This document shows, in pieces, positions 11,520 through 23,124 of a stretch of DNA of 64,000 nucleotides. The position numbers and the translations under genes are program-made. The stretch is from Berghia stephanieae (lineage: Eukaryota; Mollusca; Gastropoda; Nudibranchia; Aeolidiidae). The DNA lies in assembly GCA_034508935.3 (NCBI GenBank), contig CM067442.1, forward strand, positions 92,444,783 through 92,508,782, read 5' to 3'. Numbering within the stretch: position 1 is the stretch's first letter; every line of letters starts with the position of its first letter. The notes beneath the pieces are model-generated. The model had not been told where the DNA came from, searched no databases, and saw only the letters and a list, made by a program, of their open reading frames with translations.

Positions 11520-11765
11520 GGGCGAAGTGGCCAAATGGTTAAGGCATTGCACTGTGATCCGGAAGGTCCCTGGTTCGAGTCCCGTTTCAGGCACTTTCGT
11601 TTTTCTTTCCTTGGGCAAGATTATTAGCCCCCACTTTGTTCACTTGGACAACATGAGTGATTTCTGTTGGCATCAGACATCCTGTTTGATGGATTATCTA
11701 TATTCCTTCATGGAATGCCCAGGCGACGGGATCTGTTGCGAAAAAGGGCGTAATTTAATTTTTTT
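11520..11765 (+). repeat. SINE5 (tRNA-Ser/Leu-like head)
   Basis: The first 73 bases hold an A-box-like AAGTGGCCAAATGGTTAAGG and B box GGTTCGAGTCC at tRNA spacing. The acceptor stem does not pair, so it is not a tRNA gene. A body beginning CTTGGGCAAGATTATTAGCC follows, then a T-rich end near 11760. An 80-codon frame that spans it is incidental. Confidence 0.65.
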
Positions 11766-12033
11766 TTAATTATTTCATTTTATAGACAAGTACAGAATAA
11801 GGTCATAAAAGTTCTCTAAACTGACAAGACAATGAGGAATGTTCATGGCTACTTGATAAGAAAATAAATCTTTATCTCTACTTACTCGTGCGTTTATTAG
11901 AAAAAGCGATGCCCAAGACACTTGCATTTCTTCTCAGACCATTGACATATTATGTTTTTGACATTTTATCCCAAAATGATCTGGCATTCCTGTCCTACTC
12001 TCTTACAAACGTTGATCAGTAAAGTGCGTATGT

Positions 12034-12083
12034 GTGAGAGAGAGAGAGAGTGTGTGTGTTGTGTGTGTGTGTGTGTGTGTATG
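12034..12083. repeat. GA and TG dinucleotide runs
   Basis: GAGAGAG to about 12050 followed by TGTGTG to about 12080. Confidence 0.95.
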
Positions 12084-12387
12084 TTTTTGTGTTTGTTTAG
12101 GGTATTTTTCGTTCCTTTTTCTTTGTTTTTGTTTGTCGTTTTTTTTCTCACTGTCTCATATCATACTATACTTACTACTTTCCTACAACTCCATTAACTC
12201 ATTCATCACCGAGCCACCTCAGCTTTAACATTTGATATTATAAGAAGCACCAAGATAACATCATAAAAACAAAACAATAAGGACGTTCGATAACTTATTA
12301 TTACTACCGTCTCTCTCGTATCACGTAACTCACTCTTGCTTCTCTTTCTCCTAATCAGGGGCGGTTGCTGGCTGTCTATTAAGGCGG

Positions 12388-12575
12388 CATGGATCGAAAA
12401 CATTCTCTCACAGTACTCAGGTGTAAAATGAGTACCAGACCGGAACAGTGTTGTCTGTGGTGGAGGAAAATTGTATCTCGCCCAACAGGCATCATGTCTC
12501 TCTTCATTTTTCTTTGGCATTAGGAGCCCTTTTTAAGTGTCTTGAGCTCACTCAGTGGATACTGCGCAAAATCAA
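12388..12575 (+). repeat. SINE1 copy lacking the tRNA head
   Basis: Begins with CATTCTCTCACAGTACTCAG and contains GTGTAAAATGAGTACC, CGCCCAACAGGCATCATGTC and a tail with GAGCTCACTCAGTGGATACTGCGC. The head is missing or unrecognisable. Confidence 0.8.
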
Positions 12576-12630
12576 TGTTCTAGTGGGTTTACTTTTTTAG
12601 AAATGCGTGTTTATTTTGTGTGAATTAAAA

Positions 12631-12657
12631 CGGGGGGGGGGGGGGGGGGGGGGGGGC
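12631..12657 (+). repeat. Poly-G run
   Basis: About 26 consecutive G. Confidence 0.95.
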
Positions 12658-12659
12658 AG

Positions 12660-13913
12660 TGTGGTTTGAATTTTAAAAGATATACTCAGGTAACTGGTAT
12701 TTACGATGGGCATATATTATGTAAAAGGTCCATTGTCGATTTACTCTAGAGAAAAAATTGTATATAACCGATCATTGAATCTATTGATCTTCATAGTTGT
12801 TTCGGTATGGATTGCGATACACGTATGTGCATTGAGATTTGTGAATATCATTTTTTAAAAAAAAGAACAACATAACAACAGCAGTTAGACCGTCATATAA
12901 ATTTCTTCTCGAATATCAACTGTGATAACAGTCATTAATAGAAGGATAGAAAATCAAACTCAATGCAAGCTCAATGCACTACTTATCTACTCAAAGACAA
13001 TAACAATAACTTAACTACAAGTTGAACTGCTGTGTGTGTCAGCTGTGGGTTAATGGACTGGATTCTATTTATAGCATCATGGGGCTCTACTCGGTGAATG
13101 ATTTGTGTAATATTCGTATTGATGATTAAAATCCATTTCAGCAAACGAATAGCATAACATCTATATTTATTGACATTTTATTCATCGTATCGTCTAATTA
13201 CAACAAACCTTTTCTTCCAATGAAAAAACTAATATGGTTTTGATTTCTCCCAAGTCAGACCCAAGGTGTGCAAAACTAATTTGCCGGCCTGACCTAGTTA
13301 TTTTAGCAGTAAAGAGTATCAGTTGTTTGTGGTGGGAAGTGGATAACCGTGGTTTTAAAACAGAAGAAAACAGTCTTTTATATAAAATACTTGGGCGGCC
13401 TGTTGACTGTTTGGCTCCTTCTAGCCCCCATGCCCCACCCTCAGCTCATTGTCGCACGTTATCTCGCCTCGCGTGGGACAACAAGAAAAAGAGAGCCGTC
13501 TGTGATGACGCACAACCTTCGTAACTATCATGGCTAGTAAGACAGGAGAGATGTGCGAGTGTTAAGCAGAAAGCAGCATATGCAAAAATTGAGACGAAAT
13601 GCAGTATCTGCTAAATTTGAAAAATAGAGGGCGGCACAAAACAACTTCGCTCAATAGACCGACCGCCAGTGCTCCTAATTCATTCAAAATCAGCCTTCCC
13701 ATTTTCTTTATGACCCGAGTGACATCTCTCCTTTATGTCTGTCTACGCAATGAAACCAACATCCGCTCAGACCCTCGTGTAATGTACTTGTATCTAAGAG
13801 CTCAAACAGAGGGGATTCACATTCCCTCCACCTTCTGTTTCTACTAAAAACAAATCCAACATACATCTCTCTCATCCAGATACTCGTCACACGTCATCCT
13901 TCAAAGCCATTTG
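12660..13913. other. No gene recognised
   Basis: Unassigned AT-rich sequence. The 96-codon frame at 13234-13524 lies in a slightly more GC-rich stretch (13250-13700) but shows no domain, no repeat-family similarity and no clear splice context. Confidence 0.5.
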
Positions 13914-14116
13914 CCCATGAGCCAGAGTTTATCTCGGTTTCTATAGCTTGCTACATTTTGGATAGAACACTAGTCTATCGCAAAGTACTTTTCGACAGAT
14001 TAACAGACCCAGCTGCCAATCACTGTTAGATGGATGGGGGGGGGGGGGGGCTGAAAAATCTCGACCGCACACGGGATTGATCTCAGTCACTTTGCCAGAC
14101 CAATTGAGCTATATTA
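13914..14116 (-). repeat. SINE4 copy carrying a poly-G run
   Basis: Minus-strand copy related to 3490-3687. Shared blocks are CTCAATTGG near the head, GCGATAGACTAGTGTTCTATCC in the middle and ACCGAGATAAACTCTGGC at the 3' end. A run of about 14 G at 14037-14050 sits in the body. Confidence 0.75.
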
Positions 14117-14119
14117 TAA

Positions 14120-14845
14120 TGCGAGAGAAAAGTAGCGGATGAGGCGGGAATGAGAATTATCTCCTTTTTGGACCCGATTCTGGAAAAAAAACAAAAACAA
14201 TTACAATCATCGTGGTGATATGTCCATGCTTTCACCGAGACATTTCTAGACAGGGAGTAAAGAATATAGATAAAATCGATCATTATTCAAAATTAAACGT
14301 ACGAATTTATTAAGAATTCCCCATGTCCAATTTGTTGTAAAGTTGGCAAAAAAATATATATAAAATGACCAATAAACGAACAGTTGGAACTGTCTTACTT
14401 TTGTGTCAAAAAAAATTTTTTTTCGCATTCAAATGCCTAGATTTTTTTTTTTAATGATTGCACTAAGTTGGTATCGCATTTTCCATCTTTTTTAAATAAG
14501 CTGCCTTAATCTTTATTTATGTCCTGAAACCCAGACGGAGCATAAGCTGTAGATAACACTTCGCCATTTGATTCCTTCCAAGGCAGCCTTATCTAGTTGC
14601 ATTCATGTGCTCAAGATAAAGTACGATCAAACCGCACAAGTTTTCTTCAATATGTTCTGTGGCAAATTTTATTTTGGTCCTCCCAGGTCATCTCCCTCCT
14701 TGGGAATTCCACGAGAGAGAGACTGTTTCGTGGTGTTACAGTCGGGATTTTTAATACGGAAGGGCCCATCTAGTCATATCTCCTCTTTTTCTTTTGAGGA
14801 CCAAAAACAAAAATTATGTTTAACGAATTATATACAAAACTAGGG
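14120..14845. other. No gene recognised
   Basis: AT-rich unique-looking sequence with several short A or T runs. Nothing assignable. Confidence 0.5.
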
Positions 14846-14884
14846 ACGCGTGCAGTGGCTGGAAAGCTCAGTCGGTCGTGCGAC

Positions 14885-14885
<1 letters not shown>

Positions 14886-14972
<87 letters not shown>
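14886..14972. repeat. CT dinucleotide array
   Basis: About 85 bp of CT with one CCT slip. The preceding 35 bp (GAAAGCTCAGTCGGTCGTGCG) looks like the D-arm half of a tRNA-derived repeat. The array sits where the anticodon arm would be, so it may have grown inside a SINE head. Confidence 0.9.
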
Positions 14973-14974
<2 letters not shown>

Positions 14975-15208
14975 GGCCAGGCGGAGGGTGTCGTGTCAAT
15001 TAGATCCTGAGTTTGGCACTGACCCCGTGACTTTTTATTCTCTGTTTTTATTTAGCACTTTTCCCCACACCCTATTTTTCTCATCATAGTTTTGACCGTA
15101 AATTTTTTAAAATTATATTCACATAATACAATCTTACAGAGCCTATATACTTTTTTTGTAAAATAAAGTGTACTCTGTTCAGTCTAATCTGACATGCCCC
15201 AACAAAAT

Positions 15209-15380
15209 ACTTTTTTTTGGCCAGAGACTTTTGATTTACTTAAAATTGTATTGATTAATTAAAATGGCCCCCAATTAATCAAAAAGTTAAAAATCGTTTG
15301 AGACTTTTTGACAAGTTGAGGATCATTTTAATCGTTTGATAATTGAAGATCGGTTTTCTGGATAACATTTTAAAATGAAT
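15209..15380 (+). repeat. P1 palindromic element, diverged
   Basis: Opens with TTTTGGCCAGAGACTTTTG and closes with GATCGGTTTTCTGGATAACA, with GTTTGAGACTTTTTGACAAG between them, in P1 order. Both arms are present but diverged. Confidence 0.6.
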
Positions 15381-15469
15381 TTTGTTAGTGTATGGTAGAA
15401 ATGCTTACCAGATATGGAGTGAAAACAATATCTTAAAACGTTCTGAAACAACGTATTATAAGGCGTTAA

Positions 15470-15655
15470 GAAAGTATTGGACTGGAACCCTCAGGGCAGA
15501 AGATCAAGGGGAAGGCCACGAGGAACATGGAGAAGAATTAAAGAAGCTGATATACAGAAAGGTGGTAAGAGCTGGAATGAGATTAAAAAGTTAGCTCAGG
15601 ATAGAGAAGGATGGAAACTCTTTGTCTGTGGCCTATACCCTGACTCAGGGTGAAA
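15470..15655 (+). pseudogene. LINE ORF2 C-terminal fragment
   Basis: One frame reads DWNPQGRRSRGRPRGTWRR, then ADIQKGGKSWNEIKKLAQDR and GWKLFVCGLYP up to a stop at about 15655. The G-RGRPR-TWRR and AQDR-W blocks mark the C-terminus of many non-LTR retrotransposon ORF2 proteins, next to their 3' end. About 60 codons remain, with no RT domain. A GAT run (15660-15681) follows directly, as expected for a LINE 3' end with a simple repeat tail. It is a 5'-truncated insertion; the clade was not determined. Confidence 0.8.
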
Positions 15656-15689
15656 AAGGCAATGATGATGATGATGATGAAGTAATTAT

Positions 15690-16190
15690 GTCTGTAGGAT
15701 CGAAAATTATGTTGAGATTTGTTCATCTTTCTGGCAGGCAAAAAGAATACCAAATAGTGTGGCTTAACTGCCATTTTATCTAAACACTCAAAATCTGAGC
15801 GAAACACTTTGTGTCATGTGATTATTGAGTTACTTCGTATCCGAATAAACACTCAATTGGTGAGAAACAGAGAATTCAATCAGAAAAGCATCGTAGTTAT
15901 TTTTTATGTACGGTTTTCCTTCATATCAAACAGTTAAAGGGTGTCTCCTAGCGTTTGAATAAGATGAGCGCTTGATTTGTAAATTGGACTTAAAAAGAAA
16001 GCTAGAAAGCTTTCCTGTAAATTTTCGAATATTTTTTGGATTCTACTTTGTATTGAAATAGCGTCAGGGTTTTTTTCTCGCACCCTATATATAGTCTATC
16101 TATCTAGATTTAGATAAACACTTGATTATTGAAGCATATATTGATTCTGGTAACATTTACGGGTCAACAGAAAGCTACAATAAACGAGGT
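15690..16190. other. No gene recognised
   Basis: AT-rich unique-looking sequence with nothing assignable. Confidence 0.5.
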
Positions 16191-16192
16191 TA

Positions 16193-16310
16193 GGGGGGGG
16201 GGGGGGGTTCTTTTCTTTTCTTTTTTTGTGGTTGTTTTTTAAATAGTTTTTTTGTTTATTCTTTTTGTTTTGTTTGTTTTGTTGTTTTTTTTAAATCTTT
16301 TAATCAGTCA
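16193..16310. repeat. Poly-G run and T/GT-rich tract
   Basis: About 15 G followed by roughly 100 bp of T-rich sequence built from TTTG and TTTC. Confidence 0.9.
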
Positions 16311-16319
16311 CTCAATGTT

Positions 16320-17270
16320 ACAAATACCATGTCAGCATGCCACTTGATGGGTACGAGTGTGGGTGTTAATCAAACTTTACTATTACCAGACCAAAACCAA
16401 TTCATATCATTTTTTATTTCTCACAACTCATCAGGTTTTAAATATCAAAAACCTAACAGTACAGTTCTCATAAAGAAATTAAGAGCACCGCTGTTCTTTG
16501 TATTTTAGTGAAAACGGCTAGATTCGTCAGGTTAGGGTAGGAAAAGAACCTCGTTTGATTGTGAGTGGTTCATTTTTGTTTTTGATTGAGTTTACGTTAA
16601 AATTCGTGTCGTAAAACCAATATTTGTAAACTGTCTGGGTCGAGTTAAGGGGCAAAACATGCATCCATTATTCCTAGATTTTAAAAATCTTTTAAGTGCC
16701 ATAATTGCGTGTTGCATAATGCGTCCGCACTCATCACGTTGACAAAAAAATGTATTTTATTAATGAAAGTGTTAGTTTTTTTTCACACTCCAGGTTATAT
16801 CTGTATAAGATGATTAGTTTTACATCAATATCAAATATCATGATCTCACTATGGATGAAATGCAGTTGCGGTTTGAAGGATAAACATACGTAAGAACAGT
16901 AATCATCTTGTATAAGGCCACATATGGGACGTGTCTAGCTTTTCCAATTATTCTTATCCACACGACATGAATGGTCTCGCCACTCGCCACAGCTGCTAGT
17001 CACACTTCCATGGTAAGTGAATTCTTCTGTCCCAGCAACGTTGTTCCTTTTGAGTTGAACAGTTAATTAAACAATTATTCTTACTGCCTAGAATATGGCA
17101 AAAAACAAATGAAGAGGAGAACTTCCTCCCAAAGAATAATCACAAAAACAGATTTGGTATGGAAATCTGGAGGGTTACCGACTATAAATTACGAAATCAA
17201 AATGCTTTGACCTTGATTTTGATTATAAGAAAAATGTAGAGTGATTCCCCCCATAAAAGAGGGCTAGTGC
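16320..17270. other. No gene recognised
   Basis: Unassigned sequence. No frame of note and no recognised repeat. Confidence 0.5.
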
Positions 17271-17277
17271 ATGTTAA

Positions 17278-17495
<218 letters not shown>

Positions 17496-17662
17496 AAATA
17501 GCAATGTTCATTTTTTTAAATAGGATTTGCCGCTACTTATTTAGAAACGGAAACTGCGATCCTTGATGCAAGAACTGACTCTTTGGAAAAAAATGAATAT
17601 AAGATTATATCAACGTCAACAAAGAATAAATAAAATGCGAAACACGGAACGTTTTGGTTAGA

Positions 17663-17693
17663 ACCCCCCCCCCCCTCCCCCCCCCCCTCCCCC
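17663..17693 (-). repeat. Poly-C run
   Basis: C runs interrupted by single T; equivalent to poly-G on the minus strand. Confidence 0.95.
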
Positions 17694-18129
17694 ACAAAAA
17701 AACAACTTTCGTCCACCATCAACGATTACAATAAACACAGAACGTAATAAATTACGAAGAGGGGATGAGTGCCTAGTTGTAATATTGTTCTTCCAATAAA
17801 TGTCTGTTATCTCATTTTTATTTTTAATTTCCCCCACTGGTTTGACTGGTATTGTCTAGATTACACGCTACATTTTAAAACAAACCATATGTGGTTTATG
17901 ATTGTTATCTAATAATAATAAATGACTCTTAGTCAGATGCAAATATCTATTTGTAAATTGTCTGGAATAAAGTAGATATAGTCCAGAGAACGCCACCTAT
18001 TCGGACCCACACGGATATCATGAGAATGACGATGATGAAGATAAAGCATGATAAAAAAATGAGGAGTGGAGTATCATTGTGTTATTGTGTTCCTGAAAAA
18101 TGAGAATCGTACAGTTTGTTATATCTAGT

Positions 18130-18255
18130 CCTTTGTTGTTTTTGTTTGTTTTTGTTGTTTGTTTTTGTTTGTTTGTTTGTTGGTTTTTTTTATTTTGTTT
18201 TGTTTTGTATATTGTTGTTTTGAAGGGGGGGGGGGGTGGTTTTGTTTCGTTTTTT
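18130..18255. repeat. GTTT-rich tract with poly-G
   Basis: Degenerate TTTG repeats with a run of about 11 G at 18226-18236. Confidence 0.85.
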
Positions 18256-18529
18256 TTTAACGCAGGGGAGGGGAGTTGAGGAGTGAAAATATCGAAAGAA
18301 AATGTTTTGATATTGGCATGTACCGACGAGTACCTAGGCATGTACAAAAATCAATAATTAGCTATATGTATGGTATGAGTAGAGCCAAGAAAAATCACAA
18401 TAGGAAAAGAAAAAAAAATCGGGGTTTGAATTTTCTCCCTTATTTGATGCATAAATCATCTAGCTGATGAAAAGAGAACATTGCAGATCTAAGCCAGCTG
18501 GGCCCGAACCGCGCCATAGTGGTGATGAT

Positions 18530-18690
<161 letters not shown>

Positions 18691-18715
18691 TAATAAAAAT
18701 AATATAGTAAATGAA

Positions 18716-18935
18716 AAACTTGAGCTTTTGTATTGCGCAATGTAAACTAAAAATTTGCTCAAGGCGCTTTAGAATTAAGCAACACTAAACTTGTAGGACG
18801 AGACATGACGCCAGTAAAGCAGTATTGCGATGATTTTTTACAACAAAGACTAATCTGTCATTGGCTAGGTACTCATTTTACACTAGAGTATGACGAGAGA
18901 ATATTTGTAAAGAGCCTTTACCACGGACTCAATTT
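18716..18935 (-). repeat. SINE1 copy without a clear tRNA head
   Basis: Minus-strand copy. The tail (GCTTTTGTATTGCGCAATGT) is at the low end, then TTGTAGGACGAGACATGACG, then CTCATTTTACACTAGAGTA and AAAGAGCCTTTACCACGG. The head is lost beyond about 18935. Confidence 0.8.
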
Positions 18936-19581
18936 CACAGACAAAACGATTTCACAGACAAAACGAGTGAAACCGGGTACGCACAGGTCCAAAGGCGAAA
19001 GTCATACGACAAACAAGTCCACAAGCAAGCCGGACAAGCAACAGACATTAGTATGTTTTGTATTGTTTTTTTTGTTTTTTTTTTGTCTTTTGTCCCATAA
19101 TAATGGAGAACAGTTCTTTTGATTTGATACACTGTAAATGTCATTGGTTTTGTTAGTGATACATTTAAACAATTTATACAGACCATTCACCATTAACAAT
19201 TCAGGCAGTATTCTCTTCACGGGTGATTTTTTTGTGTGACATATATAAATGTAAATAATAATTGCATTATCTTAATGTCACGGGAAAATCAGTGCAAAAA
19301 ATCCCGGAAATCATTCATGGATGTCATCATCACAACCCATTGTGTTATTCTAGCAGTGTCAAATAACTTGGCATCAAGTCTTACTGAAAACAATGTCAGC
19401 TATTTATTGATATCAGCATTTGCACTCAGCCAATCACAGGGTGTAATGATTTATATTATCGCGTCTGTGTATCGTATTTTATCAATGAATCTTTTTGTTT
19501 CCTCTATATTGTTCTTGATTCAAAAAGAAATGAACAAAGAATTACCATATTATCTATTTAAGATAAATCGTAACAACAGAT

Positions 19582-19816
19582 GCTATGCTTTTAGGTAAAA
19601 TAGTCACAAAATCCGCCAGCCGTAAATAACGTGCCAACACACAAGCCTGTGCGTAACCTTGAACTTTTATAGTCTGATTTATTGATTTAATTAGAAGTAA
19701 AAGTCTTACTAAATTACATCAATCAGACTATAAACGTTCAAGGCTACATATAGTTGTGTATGTTGGCATTTTTTATCCGGCTGGCGAATGATGTGAGTGT
19801 TTTACCTAAACGCATG
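19582..19816. repeat. P2 palindromic element
   Basis: The left half reads GGTAAAATAGTCAC, ATCCGCCAGCCG, CCAACACACAA and ACCTTGAACTTTTATAGTC. The right half is its diverged reverse complement: GACTATAAACGTTCAAGG, TTGGCATT, ATCCGGCTGGCG and GTGTTTTACC. About 235 bp in all, with no coding capacity. Other members are at 24137, 30186 and 44583. Confidence 0.85.
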
Positions 19817-20184
19817 AAGTTAAGCATTACGATTTTACATAAAATAACTAAAATAGCTTCTTCTTTTTCTTCTTTGTACGTGTGTATTTAACCCTGGTCT
19901 TTACGACATTGAAACGAACACTGAAAACAATAAACCTGGTTTGTAGCATGATCTGATCAGAAAATCACTAATTGAGTCAATTTTGAATGAAAACGAGATC
20001 AACACAAGGGAAATGTTCAAAAGATTTTAATTGTAACTCCGAATAAAAAAAACAGTGATTTTTTCCTCATGATTAATTCACTTCAAACAAATCAACAGCT
20101 TCAATCGATCAATAGGGAGAAATCAAAGACAGTTTGTTCTCTGAACAAACACCATTGAAAAGCCTTTCAGTTTGGTTTAACCGG

Positions 20185-20700
20185 GTTAACTGTCGTACTC
20201 TGGCAAAAATTGTATTTAAAAATTTGGCCAGAAAACTCGTCGTTAAATTTCGATAGTGGGGCTATGTGGTCTTGTGGTTTTACACTCCCTTTCGGATCGG
20301 ACAGTCCTGGGTTCGAGTCTCGCTCGGCGCATAGTTGACTCCTTGGAAAAGGCTCTTTACTCACATTCTCTCACGGTACTCAGGTGTAAAATGAGTACCT
20401 GGCTGTTAACAGCGATGTCTCTGTCCGGAAAAATTGTTATATCGCTTAACAGGCGTCATGTCCCGCCCTATATAATAAATGTTGATTTTGGTGAGGGACC
20501 CTTTGTAAAGCGCTTTGAGCATGTTTAATGGATATTGCGCTATATAAAAGCTCTTCTTTTTTAAATGACCATCATCTTTACAAAAACTACGAAGTCCCAG
20601 GTTTGAGAGTGTTTGTCAAGATGAGGGTCATTTAAATCGATCGATATTTGAAGGACGAATTTCTGGCCAAACTTTCAATACGTTTCTTTTTCCAGAGTGG
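20185..20700. repeat. P1 palindrome split by a SINE1 insertion
   Basis: The left arm begins GTTAACTGTCGTACTCTGG at 20185 and runs to TTTCGATAG near 20255. The sequence resumes at about 20563 with AAATGACCATCATCTT, the centre is AAGTCCCAGGTTTGAGAG and the right arm ends TTTCTGGCCAAAC..TTTTTCCAGAGTGG at 20700. Removing the SINE restores the palindromic order, so the P1 copy is older than the SINE. Confidence 0.85.
20257..20560 (+). repeat. SINE1, full-length copy
   Basis: This is the best copy of the family, about 300 bp. The head (GCTATGTGGTCTTGTGG, then GGTCCTGGGTTCGAG-like B box) resembles a tRNA such as tRNA-Pro. The middle block is GGAAAAGGCTCTTTACTCAC..GGTGTAAAATGAGTACCTGG, then CGCTTAACAGGCGTCATGTC. 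The tail TTGTAAAGCGCTTTGAGC..GGATATTGCGCTATATAAA is L2/CR1-like, suggesting mobilisation by such a LINE. It is not a functional tRNA gene. The 90-codon frame on it is incidental. Confidence 0.9.
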
Positions 20701-20704
20701 AACA

Positions 20705-21260
20705 TTTAAAGGGATGAATAATGTCAATGAGATTCGCATTCGTGTTACGAAAGTGATCCTATGTACACATTTCAGTTAATCAAATGCATCGTATTTCAAT
20801 ATTATGTTAAGTTAAATCGATCATTGTCCTTCTGAAGTCAATCTGGGATCGTAATGTATTGAACCCAAAGAAGTCCTTTTCATAGGCAAAAAATGTATAT
20901 ATTATTTGTATCCTCCGAGCTCAATTGGGTGATCCCTTTCAAAAATACGAAACATAGTTTTCAATGTCCTAGCAATATTATACTTGCCCACGGCCGGGAT
21001 TGAAATTACAAGAGAGTGACATTCAGATTCTTAATATTATCCTTATATTCAAACTGATTACGAGTAAGTTGTATAGAAGGAACAACGCGATAACAAAAAA
21101 TAGAGAATAAAAATTTAGGCAAATATGTTTATGACTCAGATGCTTGCGTCCTTTTCTTTCTTGGCCAGATTTTAACTGCCAGTGTCAATTCTTATATACT
21201 ATATATAATGTTTAAATGATATTCATTTCCTCCAGCAGATCTGTTTCTTGCAAATCAATC
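20705..21260. other. No gene recognised
   Basis: AT-rich sequence with nothing assignable. Confidence 0.5.
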
Positions 21261-21267
21261 TTGTTTT

Positions 21268-21270
<3 letters not shown>

Positions 21271-21333
<63 letters not shown>

Positions 21334-21334
21334 C

Positions 21335-21389
<55 letters not shown>

Positions 21390-21419
21390 CTCTATGTATC
21401 TCTCTCAATCTCTCTCTCA

Positions 21420-21477
<58 letters not shown>
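21271..21477. repeat. CT, TATC and TA compound microsatellite
   Basis: About 100 bp of CT, a TATC stretch, then about 55 bp of TA. Confidence 0.97.
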
Positions 21478-21480
<3 letters not shown>

Positions 21481-21699
21481 TATACTTAGTCGTATAATAG
21501 TATTCCGAATCATGTCTAAATTCTGAATCAGTTTGGTATTTTTGTGGTTCCCTGTTTTCCCAGTGCTATAATTGGCAGGAAATAACACACGTTTTTGAGA
21601 CTGGCAAGCAGATTATTATTTGTGTAAATAAAACTATCTTAGCATACCTAGGTCTGACCTCTTGTTTTTATACGACGATAAATTGACTCTATTATTTCA

Positions 21700-23073
21700 T
21701 CGTCACGACCTATAATTTATATAATATATCTAGTCGCCATTGATAATATGTTTAATGGAATGTTCGAACATAAAACACATCTTGATCTCGGATCCGGTAA
21801 GCTAATTCTATTGAATAAACCAAACAAGAAAAAAGGACCATCAGAAAATCTAAGACCAATTGTTATTATTTCAACACTTCTTTCAACAACTGCTCAGCGT
21901 AACAACACTGAACAGAATAAGACCAAAGGTGGAGGAATATCTGTCTCCGACACAGAGCGGATTCAGAAAAAAAACAGGAGTACCATTGACATTGTATGGG
22001 CTCATAATATGTGGTTGAAAGTCAGAATTGAAAAATACAAAGAGTTCACTATATTAGGCATTGACATGAGCGCTGCCTATGATACAATCGGCAGAACAAA
22101 GCTTTTGAAGGTACTAAACTCATTTCTAGAAAAAGATCATATCCGACTAATAAGATTACTACTGGCAAGAGGACAGTCTGTGTCAAATTTTTTTACCGTA
22201 TATTTGGAAGCAGCACGAAAAGAATTAAGACAAAAACTCTGGATTCCTAAACTCCTTATCCGCGAACTCATCTACGCAGACGATGCTGATATCATATTTG
22301 ATACAGCAGACCTGGCGAAGAAGCACACATCAATAATATCAAAAACTCTGCGACATTGGAATCTAAAGGTCAACGAATCCAAAACAGAAATGACAGTGAT
22401 TTACACGAAACAAGCGGAATGGAAAAGTGTAAGAAAACTCGGAAACTTGATTACTGAGAATGAATTATTAAACGGAGATAAGTACTAGCACAAACTGCAT
22501 TAAGAGAACTACACAAATGTTTGGAACAGGACGAACATCATTAATGAAAATAAAAGAATACGCCTTCACGAAGCGCTAGTGCCTCCAATCCTTATGGTAC
22601 GTGGGTCTTACAAAAAATAATTTGGACACAATGGACTTCCTTCATCGCAAACAATTGAGACGAGCTATGTGGGTACATTGGTCAGACAAAATCAGTACTG
22701 AGGATATATATGACATGCAGAGTACAACCAGTCAGTATGCCAATAAAGAAACAAAGATGGAAACTGTTCGGACAAATGATACGTCCGAGATGAAAATATT
22801 CCAGCACAAACCTCAATGGATGATTACTTCAGGCAATGGGCCAAATACATAGGGCGTACACCAACTTCACTTCCACCAACATTGAATCAAGATCTCAAGA
22901 AATATCAAATATATTTAGAAACAACAAGCGAAGAACTGATTTCGACAACACAAGGAAACATCCAATTGCCTCAGCATCTTAACACACATGATGACATTCA
23001 AAAGCTAAGAACACTTGCACTGGACAGAGATTTATGGAAGCAAATTACTAACTGGATATTAGAAGCAGACTGA
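21700..23073 (+). pseudogene. LINE-type reverse transcriptase pseudogene
   Basis: An open frame at 21748-22488 reads GSGKLILLNKPNKKKGPSEN, LRPIVIIST, RSTIDIVWAHNMWLK, then motif A GIDMSAAYDTIGRTKLLK and motif C ELIYADDADIIFDTA, followed by LRHWNLKVNESKTEMTVIY. This is the RT core of a non-LTR retrotransposon. Between motifs A and C the PQG-type motif B is missing: about 25-30 codons are lost between LLARGQS and FFTVYLEAA. After 22488 the similarity continues in other frames: LHRKQLRRAMWVHWSDKIS (22601-22852) and YFRQWAKY..RTPTSLPPTLNQDLKKY (22816-23073). There are at least two frameshifts plus stops, so it is dead. No endonuclease domain was seen upstream. The clade is not assigned. Confidence 0.88.
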
Positions 23074-23089
23074 CACACTCGAAGTAACA

Positions 23090-23122
<33 letters not shown>
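23090..23122. repeat. CA dinucleotide run after the LINE fragment
   Basis: About 30 bp of ACAC directly downstream of the RT pseudogene. Confidence 0.9.
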
Positions 23123-23123
<1 letters not shown>

Positions 23124-23124
23124 T

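Noticed and set aside
11527-11600. tRNA gene
   Set aside because: A and B boxes are present, but the acceptor stem does not pair and a SINE body follows.
13234-13524. 96-codon frame in a GC-richer patch
   Set aside because: No recognisable domain, no splice context and no homologous repeat; nothing supports a gene.
14845-14885. tRNA-derived SINE head before the CT array
   Set aside because: Only the D-arm half is visible and no body or second copy was found, so it was not listed as an element.
19236-19598. 120-codon frame
   Set aside because: AT-rich chance frame that ends inside a P2 element; no domain.
20257-20330. tRNA gene
   Set aside because: The head recurs at several loci with the same body and L2-like tail, so it belongs to SINE1.
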